A DNA stretch of 64,000 bases from Citromicrobium sp. JLT1363 (lineage in GTDB: Bacteria > Pseudomonadota > Alphaproteobacteria > Sphingomonadales > Sphingomonadaceae): assembly GCF_000186705.1 (NCBI RefSeq), contig NZ_AEUE01000004.1, positions 310,001 through 374,000 of the forward strand, in the 5' to 3' direction. The position numbers and the translations under genes are program-made. Numbering within the stretch: the stretch's first letter is position 1; each line of letters begins with the position of its first letter. The notes below the pieces were generated by a model. The model saw nothing but the letters and a program-made list of their open reading frames with translations, was not told the origin of the DNA and ran no database searches. Positions 22,690 through 32,507 of this stretch are shown here, piece after piece.

Positions 22690-25018
22690 TCTCGTCAACT
22701 TCACCCGTGGCAGCCAGCTCCTCGGGCATTTCGGCTTCATGTTTGCCGCAGGCCTCAAGGGGCCCCTGATCGTGACCCTCCTGGTCGTTCTCGGCCTCGT
22801 CTATTGGGACGTAAGCGGGGCGCTAGACGAGTACCATGTCTACCTCCTGTGGATGCATGCCTATGCCTCTGGCTATGCCTTCATGGAGTTCGATCCAGAC
22901 AAGCTTGTGAACCTCAAGCTGGCCGATGGGAGCCTCGTCGCATTTCCCATTTCCGTGGTGACCGATTACCCGCCGATGCGCGAAGCGGTCGCGCTTTTCC
23001 AGAGCGCGGTCATCAGCGCCTTGTGGCTTGCAGGGTTCATTCTTGCGCCGCTCTTCGCGCTCTTCTGGTGGGTTGCCGAACGCTTCGGCGAGAAGTCCAA
23101 ACAAAAGAAGCATGTACGCGGGGCGGAGCTTGCTACCTTGCGCGACCTTAGCCGCGAGATCGCTGCACACAACCGCGATGCCCGTGCCCGCGAGTATGGC
23201 GATGCGTTGGGCTGGCGCTGGCGTCTGGCCGGGTCGGCTTCGCTGCGGGATGCGGGCTTCTATTCTCCCGCGCATCTGGCCGGGGTCAGCTGGCCCTGGC
23301 GGCTTGAGCAGAGTCACGCGATGCTTGTTGGCACAACCGGGACAGGCAAGACCGTCGTCCTAACCGAGCTTACCAGGGAGATCCGTGAACGGGGCGAACG
23401 TGCGGTCATTTTCGATCTTACTGGGGCCTTTGTCGAAACCTTCTACGATCCCAAACGCGACATCATTCTCAACCCGCTCGACGCGCGTTGCCCCGCCTGG
23501 AGCGTGTTCAACGATTGCTCCACGCGTGCCGAATTCCATGCCGCAGCGGAGTCCCTCGTCCCGCACGATGGGGGCGGCGCCGAACAGTTCTGGGTGCTCG
23601 CCGCGCGCACGCTGTTCGTCGAGACCTGTCTCAAGCTCGCCGAAGCAGGGCGGGGCACCAACGCCGCGCTCGCCCACGAACTCATGAACGCCGATCTCTC
23701 CGATCTGCACCGTCTCGTCGAAGATACCATGGCCGGTCCCATCAGCACGCCGAGCGCGGCGCGCATGGCGGAATCGGTGCGTGCAGTGTTCAATGTCAAC
23801 GCCAAGGCGCTCCAGATGCTGCCCGAAGACGGGACGCCCTTTTCGGTCCGCGAGTGGGTCAACGGGGCAGGTGAACCGCGCTCTATCCTGTTTCTGTCCG
23901 CGCGCTACATCGACATGAGCGTGCTCTCGCAGCTGCTCACCCTGTGGCTCGACACCGCGATCATTACGCTGATGGCGGGCCAGCGCTCGCGGGACATCAG
24001 GCTCTGGTTCCTGATCGACGAACTTGGCGCGCTGCATCGCCTGCCTTCGCTCGAGAAGGGCCTCCAGACCGCGCGCAATTTCGGGGGCGCGATCGTCACC
24101 GGGATCCATGCCTTTGCCAAGCTCAAGGATGTCTACGGCGAGAACATGGCCATGACCCTGTCCTCGCTTGCCCGAACCAAGCTGATCCTCGGCACAGCAG
24201 ACCGCGAGACCGCCACCTGGTGTTCCGATATTATCGGCCACCGCGAGGTTCGCGAGATGGAGGAAGGATACAGCTACGGCTACAACAATGCGCGCGATGC
24301 GGTCAGCCTGACGCCCCGGCGCCAGGTCGTCCCACTGCTGCTTCCCGACGAGCTGATGAAGCTCAAGAACCTACATGGTTTCATCAAGTTTCCCGAAGGA
24401 TTTCCGGCGGCACCCGTGGTCCTCGAACCGCGCAACTGGCCTCGGGTGGCCGAAGGCTTCATTCCCCGGGATATGCCTAAGCTACCACCACAGGCCCGCC
24501 ACGGTGATGACAAAGAAGGAGCAGGTGGCGGTGCCGGAGCAGCCTCTGAAACAGGCGACAATGATGGTGATCCTCGACGGTTGAGGGTCGCGCACGATCG
24601 CTCCGACAGCGCTGAAAAGAAAGCCGACCAGGAAGACAAAAAGGAACTGCGCCGGACCCGTCGCAGCAACAAGGGCGATCAGGCTCGACCGGACCAGACA
24701 AGGAAGCGTCGCGATCCGAATGCGCAAGAGGAAAGGGGGACATCAGACCCTCAGCGGCCGGCTCAATCCGACCTTCCTCTGTCTTCGAAAGCCGAGGAGC
24801 AACGCGGCAAGGAGCAACGGGATGCACCTTCAGCGAGGTCTGACATTCCCGATCCCGCATCGCATCAGCGGGCGCAGGATGCGCGCGGCAAGGCTGACCA
24901 GAGGCTCCAGGAAGAGCAGCAGAAGTCGCTGCTTGGCGGTGCAGCGAAGCAGAGTCGCGATGCCGATCAGGGGCAGGACCATGGTCACGATTACGGGGAC
25001 TTTGATCCGGACATGTGA
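22676..25018 (+). CDS. traD: Type IV coupling protein TraD
   Basis: A 780-residue VirD4-family ATPase. Two N-terminal membrane helices (about 27-45 and 115-135) flank a periplasmic part. The Walker A is GTTGTGKT near 219 and the Walker B is LWFLIDE near 443. The last 180 residues are a highly charged, low-complexity tail (many Lys, Glu, Asp, Gln). It links the relaxosome to the secretion channel at the inner membrane and pumps DNA. Start at 22676 (or 22679) follows GGGAGG and overlaps the upstream gene. Confidence 0.92.
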   Translation: MMKHNLVNFTRGSQLLGHFGFMFAAGLKGPLIVTLLVVLGLVYWDVSGALDEYHVYLLWMHAYASGYAFMEFDPDKLVNLKLADGSLVAFPISVVTDYPPMREAVALFQSAVISALWLAGFILAPLFALFWWVAERFGEKSKQKKHVRGAELATLRDLSREIAAHNRDARAREYGDALGWRWRLAGSASLRDAGFYSPAHLAGVSWPWRLEQSHAMLVGTTGTGKTVVLTELTREIRERGERAVIFDLTGAFVETFYDPKRDIILNPLDARCPAWSVFNDCSTRAEFHAAAESLVPHDGGGAEQFWVLAARTLFVETCLKLAEAGRGTNAALAHELMNADLSDLHRLVEDTMAGPISTPSAARMAESVRAVFNVNAKALQMLPEDGTPFSVREWVNGAGEPRSILFLSARYIDMSVLSQLLTLWLDTAIITLMAGQRSRDIRLWFLIDELGALHRLPSLEKGLQTARNFGGAIVTGIHAFAKLKDVYGENMAMTLSSLARTKLILGTADRETATWCSDIIGHREVREMEEGYSYGYNNARDAVSLTPRRQVVPLLLPDELMKLKNLHGFIKFPEGFPAAPVVLEPRNWPRVAEGFIPRDMPKLPPQARHGDDKEGAGGGAGAASETGDNDGDPRRLRVAHDRSDSAEKKADQEDKKELRRTRRSNKGDQARPDQTRKRRDPNAQEERGTSDPQRPAQSDLPLSSKAEEQRGKEQRDAPSARSDIPDPASHQRAQDARGKADQRLQEEQQKSLLGGAAKQSRDADQGQDHGHDYGDFDPDM

Positions 25019-25066
25019 CGCCCAACAGGGGAGGGGACGAGGGCCAAGAGAAAGTGATCCCAGCAC

Positions 25067-27979
25067 ATGCTTTCCGTCGCCAATGTCCGCTCGCCTTCGG
25101 CCGCGGCGAGCTACTTCGCCTCGGACAATTACTACGCGAGCGCCGATGCCGACCGTTCGGGGCAGTGGGTGGGCGAGGGTGCAAAGCGCCTTGGTCTCAA
25201 TGGCAAGGTCGAGGCCCAAACGTTCGACGCGTTGCTGAGAGGCGAGCTGCCCGACGGCAGCAGCGTCGGCAATCCCGGGCAGGCACACCGCCCGGGTACA
25301 GACCTCACTTTCTCCGTTCCCAAGAGCTGGTCGCTGCTGGCGCTCGTCGGGAAGGATGAGCGGATCATTGCCGCCTACCGCGAAGCCGTCCTCGAAGCGC
25401 TGCACTGGGCTGAGAAGAATGCGGCCGAGACCCGGATGGTCGAGAAAGGCAAAACCGTCACACAGGCCACCGGGAACCTCGCGATCGGCCTGTTCCAGCA
25501 CGACACCAACCGTAACCAGGAGCCGAACCTCCATTTCCATGCGGTCATCGCCAATGTCACGCAAGGGAAGGACGGCAAGTGGCGAACGCTCAAGAATGAT
25601 CGGCTCTGGCAGCTCAACACCACGCTCAATTCTATCGCAATGGCGCGCTTTCGCGTCGCGGTCGAGAAGCTTGGCTATGAGCCGGGACCGACCCTCAAGC
25701 ACGGCAATTTCGAAGCGCGCGGTATCACCCGCGAACAGGTCATGGCGTTCTCGAGCCGCCGCCAGGAAGTGCTCGATGCACGGCGCGGTTCTGGTCTTGA
25801 AGCGGGCCGCATTGCCGCGCTCGATACGCGCGCGAGCAAGGACGGGATCGAGGACCGCGAGGCCCTCGGCATGCAATGGAGCGACACCGCGAAATCGATC
25901 GGGCTGGACCTCGCGCCCTTGGTCGAGCGGGCGCAGACCCGCTCACTGAAACAGTCGATCGAAACTGGCAGGTTCGGCTCGCTTGTCGAGCGCGGGCGCG
26001 CATGGCTGGGACGCTTCGTCGCGCATGTCAGGGGCGATCCGGCTGATCCGCTTGTGCCCAAGTCGGTCCTCAGACAGGACCGTGAAACGATCGCAGCGGC
26101 ACAGGCCGTCGCTTCGGCGGTGCGTCATCTTTCGCAGCGCGAGGCTGCCTTCGAGCGCACCGCGCTCTACAAGGCTGCGCTCGATTTCGGGTTGCCAGCG
26201 ACGATTGCTGATATCGAGAAACGGACCCGCGCCTTGGTGCGCTCTGGCGATCTCATAGCAGGGATGGGAGAGCACAAGGACTGGCTCGCCTCGCGTGACG
26301 AGGTGCTGACCGAGCAGCGGATCGTGTCCGAGGTTGCCGCCGGCAAGGGTGCGAGCTCATCTGCAGTTGAGCCGGAAAGCGCGACTGATCGTGTCCAGGC
26401 CGCTGCAATGACAGGGCAGGGGTTCCGTCTCAACGAGGGTCAGCTCGGGGCGGCGAAGCTGATCCTGACGTCCGAGGATCGAACGATCGCGGTCCAGGGA
26501 ATTGCCGGTGCCGGCAAGAGCAGTGTTCTGAAGCCAGTCGCTGAGGTGCTGCGCGACGAGGGCCACTCGGTCATTGGCCTCGCAATCCAAAACACTCTCG
26601 TCCAGATGCTCGAACGCGACACCGGTATCGGCTCGCAGACGCTGGCCCGCTTTCTTGGTGGCTGGAAAAAGCTGCTCGACGATCCCGGCAACGCGGCGCT
26701 TCGCGCGGAGGCAAAGGCGGCACTGAAAGACCATGTGCTGGTGCTCGACGAAGCATCGATGGTCTCAAACGAGGACAAGGAAAAGCTCGTCCGTCTCGCC
26801 AATCTGGCTGACGTTCACCGCCTGGTCCTGATGGGGGACCGCAAGCAGCTCGGCGCAGTCGATGCGGGCAAACCCTTCGCGCTCCTGCAGCGGACAGGCA
26901 TGGCGCGCGCTGAAATGGCGACCAACCTGCGCGCGCGCGACCCTGTCGTTCGCGAGGCGCAGGCGGCAGCGCAGGCGGGCGATGTGCGCACGGCGCTGCG
27001 TCACCTGCAGCCGCACACACTCGAGGCCAGGGGCGATGGCGCGCTGGTCGCGGCTAACACCTGGTTGGCGCTCGACAAGGACACCCGCTCGCGCACCTCG
27101 ATCTACGCTTCGGGCCGCGCCATCCGCTCTGCGGTCAATGCTGCCGTCCAGCAGGGACTTCTCGCCAATGGCGAGATCGGACCGGGCAAGGCCGAGCTTG
27201 GAGTGCTGGATCGCGTCAACACGACCCGCGAAGAACTGCGACATCTGTCAGCCTACCAGCCTGGCCGGGTGCTCGAGGTCTCGAGAAAGCAACAGGCCCT
27301 GGGACTGTCAGCGGGCGAGTATCGTGTCCTGGGACAGGACCGGAAGGGCAGGCAGGTCGAAGTTGCGGACAAGCGCGGCAAGCGGTTCCGGTTCGACCCG
27401 GCACGGATCAGGGCAGGGAAGGGCGACCAGAATCTGACTTTGCATGAGCCGAGGAAGCTCGAGATCCATGAAGGCGACCGGATCCGATGGACCCGCAACG
27501 ATCATCGCCGCGGCCTGTTCAATGCCGACCAGGCCAGGGTGGTTGCCGTTGTCGGCGGGAAGGTCACTTTCGAAACTTCCAAGGGAGACCAGGTCGAGCT
27601 CAAAAAGGACGATCCGATGCTGAAGCGGATCGATCTTGCCTATGCGCTCAACGCCCACATGGCGCAGGGTCTGACATCCGATCGCGGCATAGCCGTCATG
27701 GACAGCCGCGAGCGCAACCTGTCGAACCAGAAGACGTTCCTGGTGACGATCACGAGGCTGCGCGATCACCTGACACTGGTCGTCGATAGTTCGGACAGGC
27801 TCGGAGCAGCCGTGGCACGCAACAAAGGAGAGAAGGCCTCGGCCCTCGAGGTCACCGCACAGGTGGCCCCGACAGAAAAGAAAAACGGCGAACTTGATCA
27901 GCTGAAACCGGAAGAGGCCAACAAGGCCGAAAAGGAAATCGCCCGAAGCAAGAGCAAGACACTGGATTTCGGGATTTGA
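25067..27979 (+). CDS. MobF-family conjugative relaxase-helicase
   Basis: A 970-residue TrwC/TraI-type protein. The N-terminal relaxase has candidate nicking tyrosines at 16, 22 and 23 and the three-histidine metal site His145, His156, His158 (HDTNRNQ, NLHFH). The C-terminal SF1 helicase has Walker A GIAGAGKSS near 477-485 and VLDEASMVSN downstream. The size is close to TrwC of R388. It nicks oriT, stays attached to the 5' end and unwinds the strand for transfer. It follows traD by 48 bases in the same operon. Confidence 0.93.
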   Translation: MLSVANVRSPSAAASYFASDNYYASADADRSGQWVGEGAKRLGLNGKVEAQTFDALLRGELPDGSSVGNPGQAHRPGTDLTFSVPKSWSLLALVGKDERIIAAYREAVLEALHWAEKNAAETRMVEKGKTVTQATGNLAIGLFQHDTNRNQEPNLHFHAVIANVTQGKDGKWRTLKNDRLWQLNTTLNSIAMARFRVAVEKLGYEPGPTLKHGNFEARGITREQVMAFSSRRQEVLDARRGSGLEAGRIAALDTRASKDGIEDREALGMQWSDTAKSIGLDLAPLVERAQTRSLKQSIETGRFGSLVERGRAWLGRFVAHVRGDPADPLVPKSVLRQDRETIAAAQAVASAVRHLSQREAAFERTALYKAALDFGLPATIADIEKRTRALVRSGDLIAGMGEHKDWLASRDEVLTEQRIVSEVAAGKGASSSAVEPESATDRVQAAAMTGQGFRLNEGQLGAAKLILTSEDRTIAVQGIAGAGKSSVLKPVAEVLRDEGHSVIGLAIQNTLVQMLERDTGIGSQTLARFLGGWKKLLDDPGNAALRAEAKAALKDHVLVLDEASMVSNEDKEKLVRLANLADVHRLVLMGDRKQLGAVDAGKPFALLQRTGMARAEMATNLRARDPVVREAQAAAQAGDVRTALRHLQPHTLEARGDGALVAANTWLALDKDTRSRTSIYASGRAIRSAVNAAVQQGLLANGEIGPGKAELGVLDRVNTTREELRHLSAYQPGRVLEVSRKQQALGLSAGEYRVLGQDRKGRQVEVADKRGKRFRFDPARIRAGKGDQNLTLHEPRKLEIHEGDRIRWTRNDHRRGLFNADQARVVAVVGGKVTFETSKGDQVELKKDDPMLKRIDLAYALNAHMAQGLTSDRGIAVMDSRERNLSNQKTFLVTITRLRDHLTLVVDSSDRLGAAVARNKGEKASALEVTAQVAPTEKKNGELDQLKPEEANKAEKEIARSKSKTLDFGI

Positions 27980-28073
27980 AAGGCCGCCTTGCGCAGCAAA
28001 TTTCAGACGCGTTGGGTCCGGCAGTACTTTAGGGTCGTGCCCGCGCGCGAACGGCCGGATTTCGGAACTACTC

Positions 28074-29288
28074 TCAGATCGCAAGAGTCTTGCGATGCCT
28101 CTCAATCGCGCTTCGCACATCGTCGGGGAAGGGCAGGTGTCCGCTTTCGCTGCTCCAGGCGTCATCGAACCGTGCAACGACATCCTTCGCTGTCGCGGTG
28201 ATCAGCCTTGCAGGCAGCCTTGCCTTGTCGGCGATCGCCTCGAGTACATCATAGGTGTAGGACGCCCACTCGCGCGAGCCATCAAATTTGAGCGCAGCAT
28301 CGTCGCCTGGGATATAGGCGAGCGTCGAAAGCAAGTCATAGGCAGGTGCCAGCAGCGCGTTGCGCCGGTCCGGATAAATCAACGACCAGTTCTTGAGGTG
28401 CATGTCGCCATTACCGATCAGCACCGAGTAGGTGAGCCGGCGGACGAATTCGACCACGCTTTGCTCATCGGTCTCGATCGCCAGCACATTGAGGATCTGG
28501 CGGTAGCTCGCATTCTCGTATTTATCGTCTGCAAAGACACCGAACACTTGGGCGAAGTCTTCGGTGTGCACTGGTCCTTCTTCCCCCCGGTCAAAGCGCC
28601 GGATGGCAAAAGCGGACTCTCCGTAACGGGTGATACCTTCGGGTATGCCATCGATCTGATCGAGGGACAAAAGGTCGATTTCAGGTACGTCGATCCCGAT
28701 CTTTGCCGCCAGTTTCATCGCTGCGAATTCAGCCTCGGGCACGTCCGGATGTCTCGCAGAGGGCAGCTTGACGATCCAGTCGCCGCCGCTGCCTGTGACC
28801 GGGATCGTCAGTCCGCCATTCTTGCCCTGGGCTTTGACCGCCGAGAATTTGAGTTGCACGCCGGCAAGCGAGAAGCGCAGCGCGCGCTCTGCCTGCTTCT
28901 CCGCGGCTTCTTCATCTAGCTCGTCGGCCTCCGTTTCCTCGGCATCGACGGCGACGGCGCGCACTGCGCCGGGAAGATCGTGCCCGAGCTGTGCGAGAAG
29001 CTTGTACTCGCGCACGGCTTTCACGCCCGCGCGGCGAGCCAGGTAGTCGCGAAGCGTTCCTTCGGGAAGGAGGTTGGAGAAGAACGGCTCGATCTTCGTT
29101 CGATAGCTGCGTGTCTCATCAATGATCTCGCCATTCGCGTCCTTGTAGGCGAGCGACAGCGTTGGCCGATTCTGGTCGGCAAGGTAGACTTCGTCGAATG
29201 TGAAGATGCTCGCATCTCCATCGAGCCGTGCGATGGTTCCAACGCGCGTCTCACCCAGAAAGATATCGAGAGCCGCTGCGTTGATCAT
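28074..29288 (-). CDS. hipA: HipA-family serine/threonine kinase toxin
   Basis: A 404-residue HipA kinase. Lys174 (WIVKLPS) should bind ATP, GNGDMHLKN (292-300) holds the catalytic Asp295, and PAYDLL (315-320) the metal-binding Asp318. LAGVQLKFS (141-149) is the usual phosphate-loop region. HipA toxins phosphorylate tRNA synthetases or other targets and cause dormancy. The start overlaps the hipB stop by four bases (ATGA). It probably stabilises the element or acts as abortive defence. Confidence 0.92.
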   Translation of the reverse strand: MINAAALDIFLGETRVGTIARLDGDASIFTFDEVYLADQNRPTLSLAYKDANGEIIDETRSYRTKIEPFFSNLLPEGTLRDYLARRAGVKAVREYKLLAQLGHDLPGAVRAVAVDAEETEADELDEEAAEKQAERALRFSLAGVQLKFSAVKAQGKNGGLTIPVTGSGGDWIVKLPSARHPDVPEAEFAAMKLAAKIGIDVPEIDLLSLDQIDGIPEGITRYGESAFAIRRFDRGEEGPVHTEDFAQVFGVFADDKYENASYRQILNVLAIETDEQSVVEFVRRLTYSVLIGNGDMHLKNWSLIYPDRRNALLAPAYDLLSTLAYIPGDDAALKFDGSREWASYTYDVLEAIADKARLPARLITATAKDVVARFDDAWSSESGHLPFPDDVRSAIERHRKTLAI

Positions 29289-29908
29289 GTGGCGTCGTCC
29301 TCAAGCCGGTAAGCAGGCAGTCTGTGGGCACTATCTCGATCGATTGAGTGAACCTGCAGGTTTCTGACGTGCCGTAGGGCACGTGTGGATGCCGCGATCT
29401 GCTGGGCGAGTTTCTTCGTTCCTTCTTTTTGCTCAAGCGCCCAGCCGAGGTCCTGAAGATGCTTTTTCAGATGAGCGACGGGCTGCAAAGCCTGCTGGAT
29501 GGCTTTGAGCGTTTCGGGAGTGAAATTAATGGTCTGGATATCTTTCAGGGCGCTTTGAAACTCATTCACCTCGGTGACGCTCGGATAGCTCTGCCGTAGT
29601 CGCTCAGCGAACCGGTTGGTTTCGGCAATCGTTGCGAGCGTTCGACTGGCCTCGCTTCTTTCGCGCTGTGAGCGAACAACGCCTTCGATCGCCGGTACGG
29701 TCCTTCGAGGCACTAGCTTCAGTTCGAGGTCGAGCGCGCGCGCTATTTCGACAAGGCTGGAAATCTGTAGGTCTACATTCCCGCCTTCGATTTTGGAGAT
29801 GTGGCTTTGAGGCAAGCCCACCCGCTCACCCAGCTGTTTCTGGGTAAAGCCTTTTGCTATCCGAGCCACTTTGATGCTTGCGGCGATGTCTTCGATTGCC
29901 GTGCTCAT
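29285..29908 (-). CDS. hipB: HipB-like XRE antitoxin with extended C-terminus
   Basis: A 207-residue protein. Residues 10-65 form an XRE helix-turn-helix (TQKQLGERVGLPQSHISKIE). The rest is a helical C-terminal extension of about 130 residues that is longer than in classical HipB (about 90 residues in total in E. coli) and not recognised. It should neutralise HipA and repress its own operon through the palindromes just upstream. It is the first gene of the hipBA operon. Confidence 0.88.
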   Translation of the reverse strand: MSTAIEDIAASIKVARIAKGFTQKQLGERVGLPQSHISKIEGGNVDLQISSLVEIARALDLELKLVPRRTVPAIEGVVRSQRERSEASRTLATIAETNRFAERLRQSYPSVTEVNEFQSALKDIQTINFTPETLKAIQQALQPVAHLKKHLQDLGWALEQKEGTKKLAQQIAASTRALRHVRNLQVHSIDRDSAHRLPAYRLEDDAT

Positions 29909-29910
29909 AA

Positions 29911-30030
29911 ATATGTTTCTGCATATGTTGATCGACGTATATATGTTTTAGCATATACTCTTATTTGTGAGAGGGGCAACAGAAATATGTAGAGGCATAA
30001 ATTTCTGAATCCTCATATGTCATCGCATAT
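29911..30030. promoter_or_regulatory. Four-palindrome HipB operator array
   Basis: Four ATATG-N6-CATAT palindromes lie at 29911-29926, 29941-29956, 29985-30000 (last base differs) and 30015-30030. Start-to-start spacing is 30, 44 and 30 bp, about three and four helical turns, so dimers would sit on one DNA face. The first begins 3 bases before the hipB start codon. This is very likely the autoregulatory operator. Confidence 0.8.
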
Positions 30031-30328
30031 TATGGGCGGAGATTGACGGCGACAAAGCGCGAGCAGTCGTCACTTCGCAGAACTTTTTCCAGCCTTTTCA
30101 TCGGTCTTTCGATGACGGAGCTCTCGTCCAGAGATCTGCCGATCAGTCAGGCAAGCCATCGGCGGAAATGCGCCCTCATTTCGGACATTAAGTCGACCTT
30201 GAGCAGCTCCCAAAAGCTGAAGTTCGGCAAGACATGCGCTGAATGTAGCCGCGAACCTGTTTCTCTGTATTTCAGAAACGTCTCGCGCCAATCCTAACGC
30301 CACTTCACCCGAAATTCGCGTGCACTCG
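30031..30328. other. Intergenic stretch, no convincing gene
   Basis: Base composition is more balanced than in the neighbours. An 84-residue frame at 30043-30297 has no ribosome binding site or recognisable protein features and is not called. Confidence 0.5.
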
Positions 30329-31081
30329 CTAGGATCTTTCCAATGCGAGGTCGCGGTATGCTCTGAATTTACTGATAGCAGCGGTTCCGAGCTTGAGCAG
30401 ATCCGAAGACAACTCGGCGTAGCCTTTCGCATCCAAGAGACTGTCGGGTAGATTCGGTATCTCTGTCTCGAGCTTGCTTCCACGGATTGGTAGCAACGGA
30501 AAATCGCCCGGACTGAGTTTTTGGTGATATATGGAGAGGCGCATTGCTAGCACACCAAGTGGTACGTGCTCTTGGGCGAGCGCTACATATGCCTCGCGTT
30601 CAGTCTCAGTAAGCTTGTCGAACCATGCTGGAGCGAATGGTTCAGTGTAAGTCATGAGGGCATCGAGCTCAGTCGTAATTGTCGGTGCGAAGAACGTATC
30701 GAGCCAGGTTGTCTCAAACTCGTCTTGGAATTCCTGCCATGTCACAAGGCGCAAATTAGTGCGCTGGACCGCCTCATGAGCGCCGGACTGAAAGCCGCTT
30801 AGCGCGATAATGTAGCCCGCATTGGCTCCGACATCGCTAGTGACGGTCCGAAACGCATGCACGATTTGCTGAGGTACCGCTGCTTTCCAATATTTGCATT
30901 CGCATATGATCCGGTTGAGCCGGTCGCGATGCGTTTCCTCGGCATATACGTCGATTTCCGCCCTGCCTCGCCCGAGCTCAATGACTCGCTCCAAGTCCAC
31001 ATTGAAACCACACTGGCTGAGGATCTCAGCTACGCATGCTTGGAGATCGCGCCAGTTTTCGGGAATGCTCTCTGTAATCAT
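30329..31081 (-). CDS. Mrr-like restriction endonuclease
   Basis: A 250-residue protein with a PD-(D/E)xK nuclease core near the N-terminus: Asp44 in AEIDVYA and Glu61-x-Lys63 in ICECKYW, followed by GYIIALSGFQSGAHEAV, as in Mrr/restriction-endonuclease-like proteins. The C-terminal half is not recognised. Mrr enzymes cut modified or foreign DNA. It lies alone between hipBA and the ABC-3C genes in a defence-rich block. Target specificity unknown. Confidence 0.8.
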   Translation of the reverse strand: MITESIPENWRDLQACVAEILSQCGFNVDLERVIELGRGRAEIDVYAEETHRDRLNRIICECKYWKAAVPQQIVHAFRTVTSDVGANAGYIIALSGFQSGAHEAVQRTNLRLVTWQEFQDEFETTWLDTFFAPTITTELDALMTYTEPFAPAWFDKLTETEREAYVALAQEHVPLGVLAMRLSIYHQKLSPGDFPLLPIRGSKLETEIPNLPDSLLDAKGYAELSSDLLKLGTAAISKFRAYRDLALERS

Positions 31082-31322
31082 TGCGCCGTCTTAACCTCAC
31101 GTTCTGCTTCATAGAAGCACTCGACCACAGCAAGCATCGATTTACGTTCTTCGGATTTCGCCCTAATGCCGCACATTCCTTCCCAAAATAAAATCGCCTG
31201 AGAGACGACTTTCAAATGAAGTCAAATCCAATATTCTCAAGAGAGAATTTCTGTGCTTTGATTCCGTCCGCGCTAGAATTGGCATATAGCGGCTGCTGAT
31301 AATTCGGCGCCATGGGGGGTGG
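31082..31322. promoter_or_regulatory. Divergent promoter region
   Basis: This AT-richer stretch separates the leftward nuclease gene from the rightward ABC-3C operon and must hold promoters for both. I see no gene in it and no clear operator. Confidence 0.4.
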
Positions 31323-32507
31323 ATGAGTGACCAAAGTAGTTATTTGAAGACGATCTCGCACGCGGAGGACGCAGTCGCAAATGCGATTTTCGTTCACGGG
31401 CTCAGCGGGGACGCTTCTGAAACTTGGCAATGCGGCAAGTCGGATGAGCTTTGGCCATCTTGGCTCAACGAACTATTCCCGCGTCTCGGCGTTTACAGCC
31501 TAGGCTACCCGGCCAGCAAGTTTGCAAAAACGGAGCAGGACTTGTTCGAGCGGGCCGCGAGCGTTTTGGACTATCTAACGTCGAAAGGCTTTGGAGATCG
31601 GCCGCTGATCTTCGTGGCGCACAGCCTGGGTGGCCTTCTCACTAAGTCCGTATTGAGGAAGGCGCGGGATTCTAGCGATTCCGGGCACAAGACTATTGCT
31701 GAGTCCACTAAGCTGGTTGTCTTTATCGCTACACCCCACGAAGGAGCATCGCTCGCCACCTTGGGCAAAAAGGTGCTTCCTCGATTGATCTCCAACAAGA
31801 TTGAACTCCTTGCCAACAGCATGGGTGTGTTGAACGATCTCAAACAAGCCTACCGCGACCTTTGTGACGCGAGTACCGAGCTCAAAACCGTCACCTACTA
31901 CGAGACCATTCCTGTTTTCGGTCTTTTGGTTGTCAACCGCAGCTCGCCCGATCCTGGTGTTGGAAACTGTGTCCCTATCGGAGTCGACAAGGATCATATC
32001 ACCATATGCAAACCAGACGATCGCGACGACCAGGTGTATCTTGGTGTCGCAAGACATGTCGGGCAGGTTGTGGAGAAGGCCGAAGCTGAATTTGCCGCTC
32101 AAACCCAATCATTTGAGACACCAGATTTCAGCGTTGCTTCGGAGAATGATCGTAGATCATTGCTCGACAAGATGATCGATGCGAACCGAGAAGACGAATA
32201 CTCGATCGCGAATGACTACCAAAATCAGTTCGCTCAAAGCTTTTATCGCCAAGGTCTCTCAGGGAGTGCTCGTCGTGACCACGACCTGCTGCTCAGCGAC
32301 GTCGAGCAAAGATTCATCACCAACATCTATCTGAAGCATATCTGCAAGGGGGCTTCCGACGATCAGGTGCAGGTCGCGCTGCAATCTGACGTGATCGACC
32401 CGATTTGCGCGAAGTATGCCGAGGACTCTTCGGTCACGGGAATCACGGTCCTTCAGGCTCTGTACTTTCTTACCGAGCAGTGCCGAATTCGCTGGGATGC
32501 TGAGTAA
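31323..32507 (+). CDS. ABC-3C effector: alpha/beta hydrolase with C-terminal domain
   Basis: A 394-residue protein. Residues 15-235 are an alpha/beta hydrolase with the oxyanion motif VHGLSG (24-29), nucleophile Ser101 in AHSLGG and a likely His225 in DKDHITICK, similar to SERAC1-like lipases. The C-terminal 130 residues match the kind of accessory domain fused to effectors of ABC three-component systems. Its stop overlaps the next start by one base. It would be the toxic enzyme released or activated on infection; substrate unknown. Confidence 0.75.
   Translation: MSDQSSYLKTISHAEDAVANAIFVHGLSGDASETWQCGKSDELWPSWLNELFPRLGVYSLGYPASKFAKTEQDLFERAASVLDYLTSKGFGDRPLIFVAHSLGGLLTKSVLRKARDSSDSGHKTIAESTKLVVFIATPHEGASLATLGKKVLPRLISNKIELLANSMGVLNDLKQAYRDLCDASTELKTVTYYETIPVFGLLVVNRSSPDPGVGNCVPIGVDKDHITICKPDDRDDQVYLGVARHVGQVVEKAEAEFAAQTQSFETPDFSVASENDRRSLLDKMIDANREDEYSIANDYQNQFAQSFYRQGLSGSARRDHDLLLSDVEQRFITNIYLKHICKGASDDQVQVALQSDVIDPICAKYAEDSSVTGITVLQALYFLTEQCRIRWDAE

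Noticed and set aside
24482-24727. Minus-strand 81-residue frame inside traD that looks like a two-helix membrane protein
   Set aside because: It is antisense to the Lys/Glu/Asp-rich tail of TraD, and antisense of such codons automatically gives Leu, Phe and Val. No ribosome binding site was seen.
30043-30297. 84-residue plus-strand frame between hipB and the nuclease
   Set aside because: No ribosome binding site, unbalanced composition and no domain.
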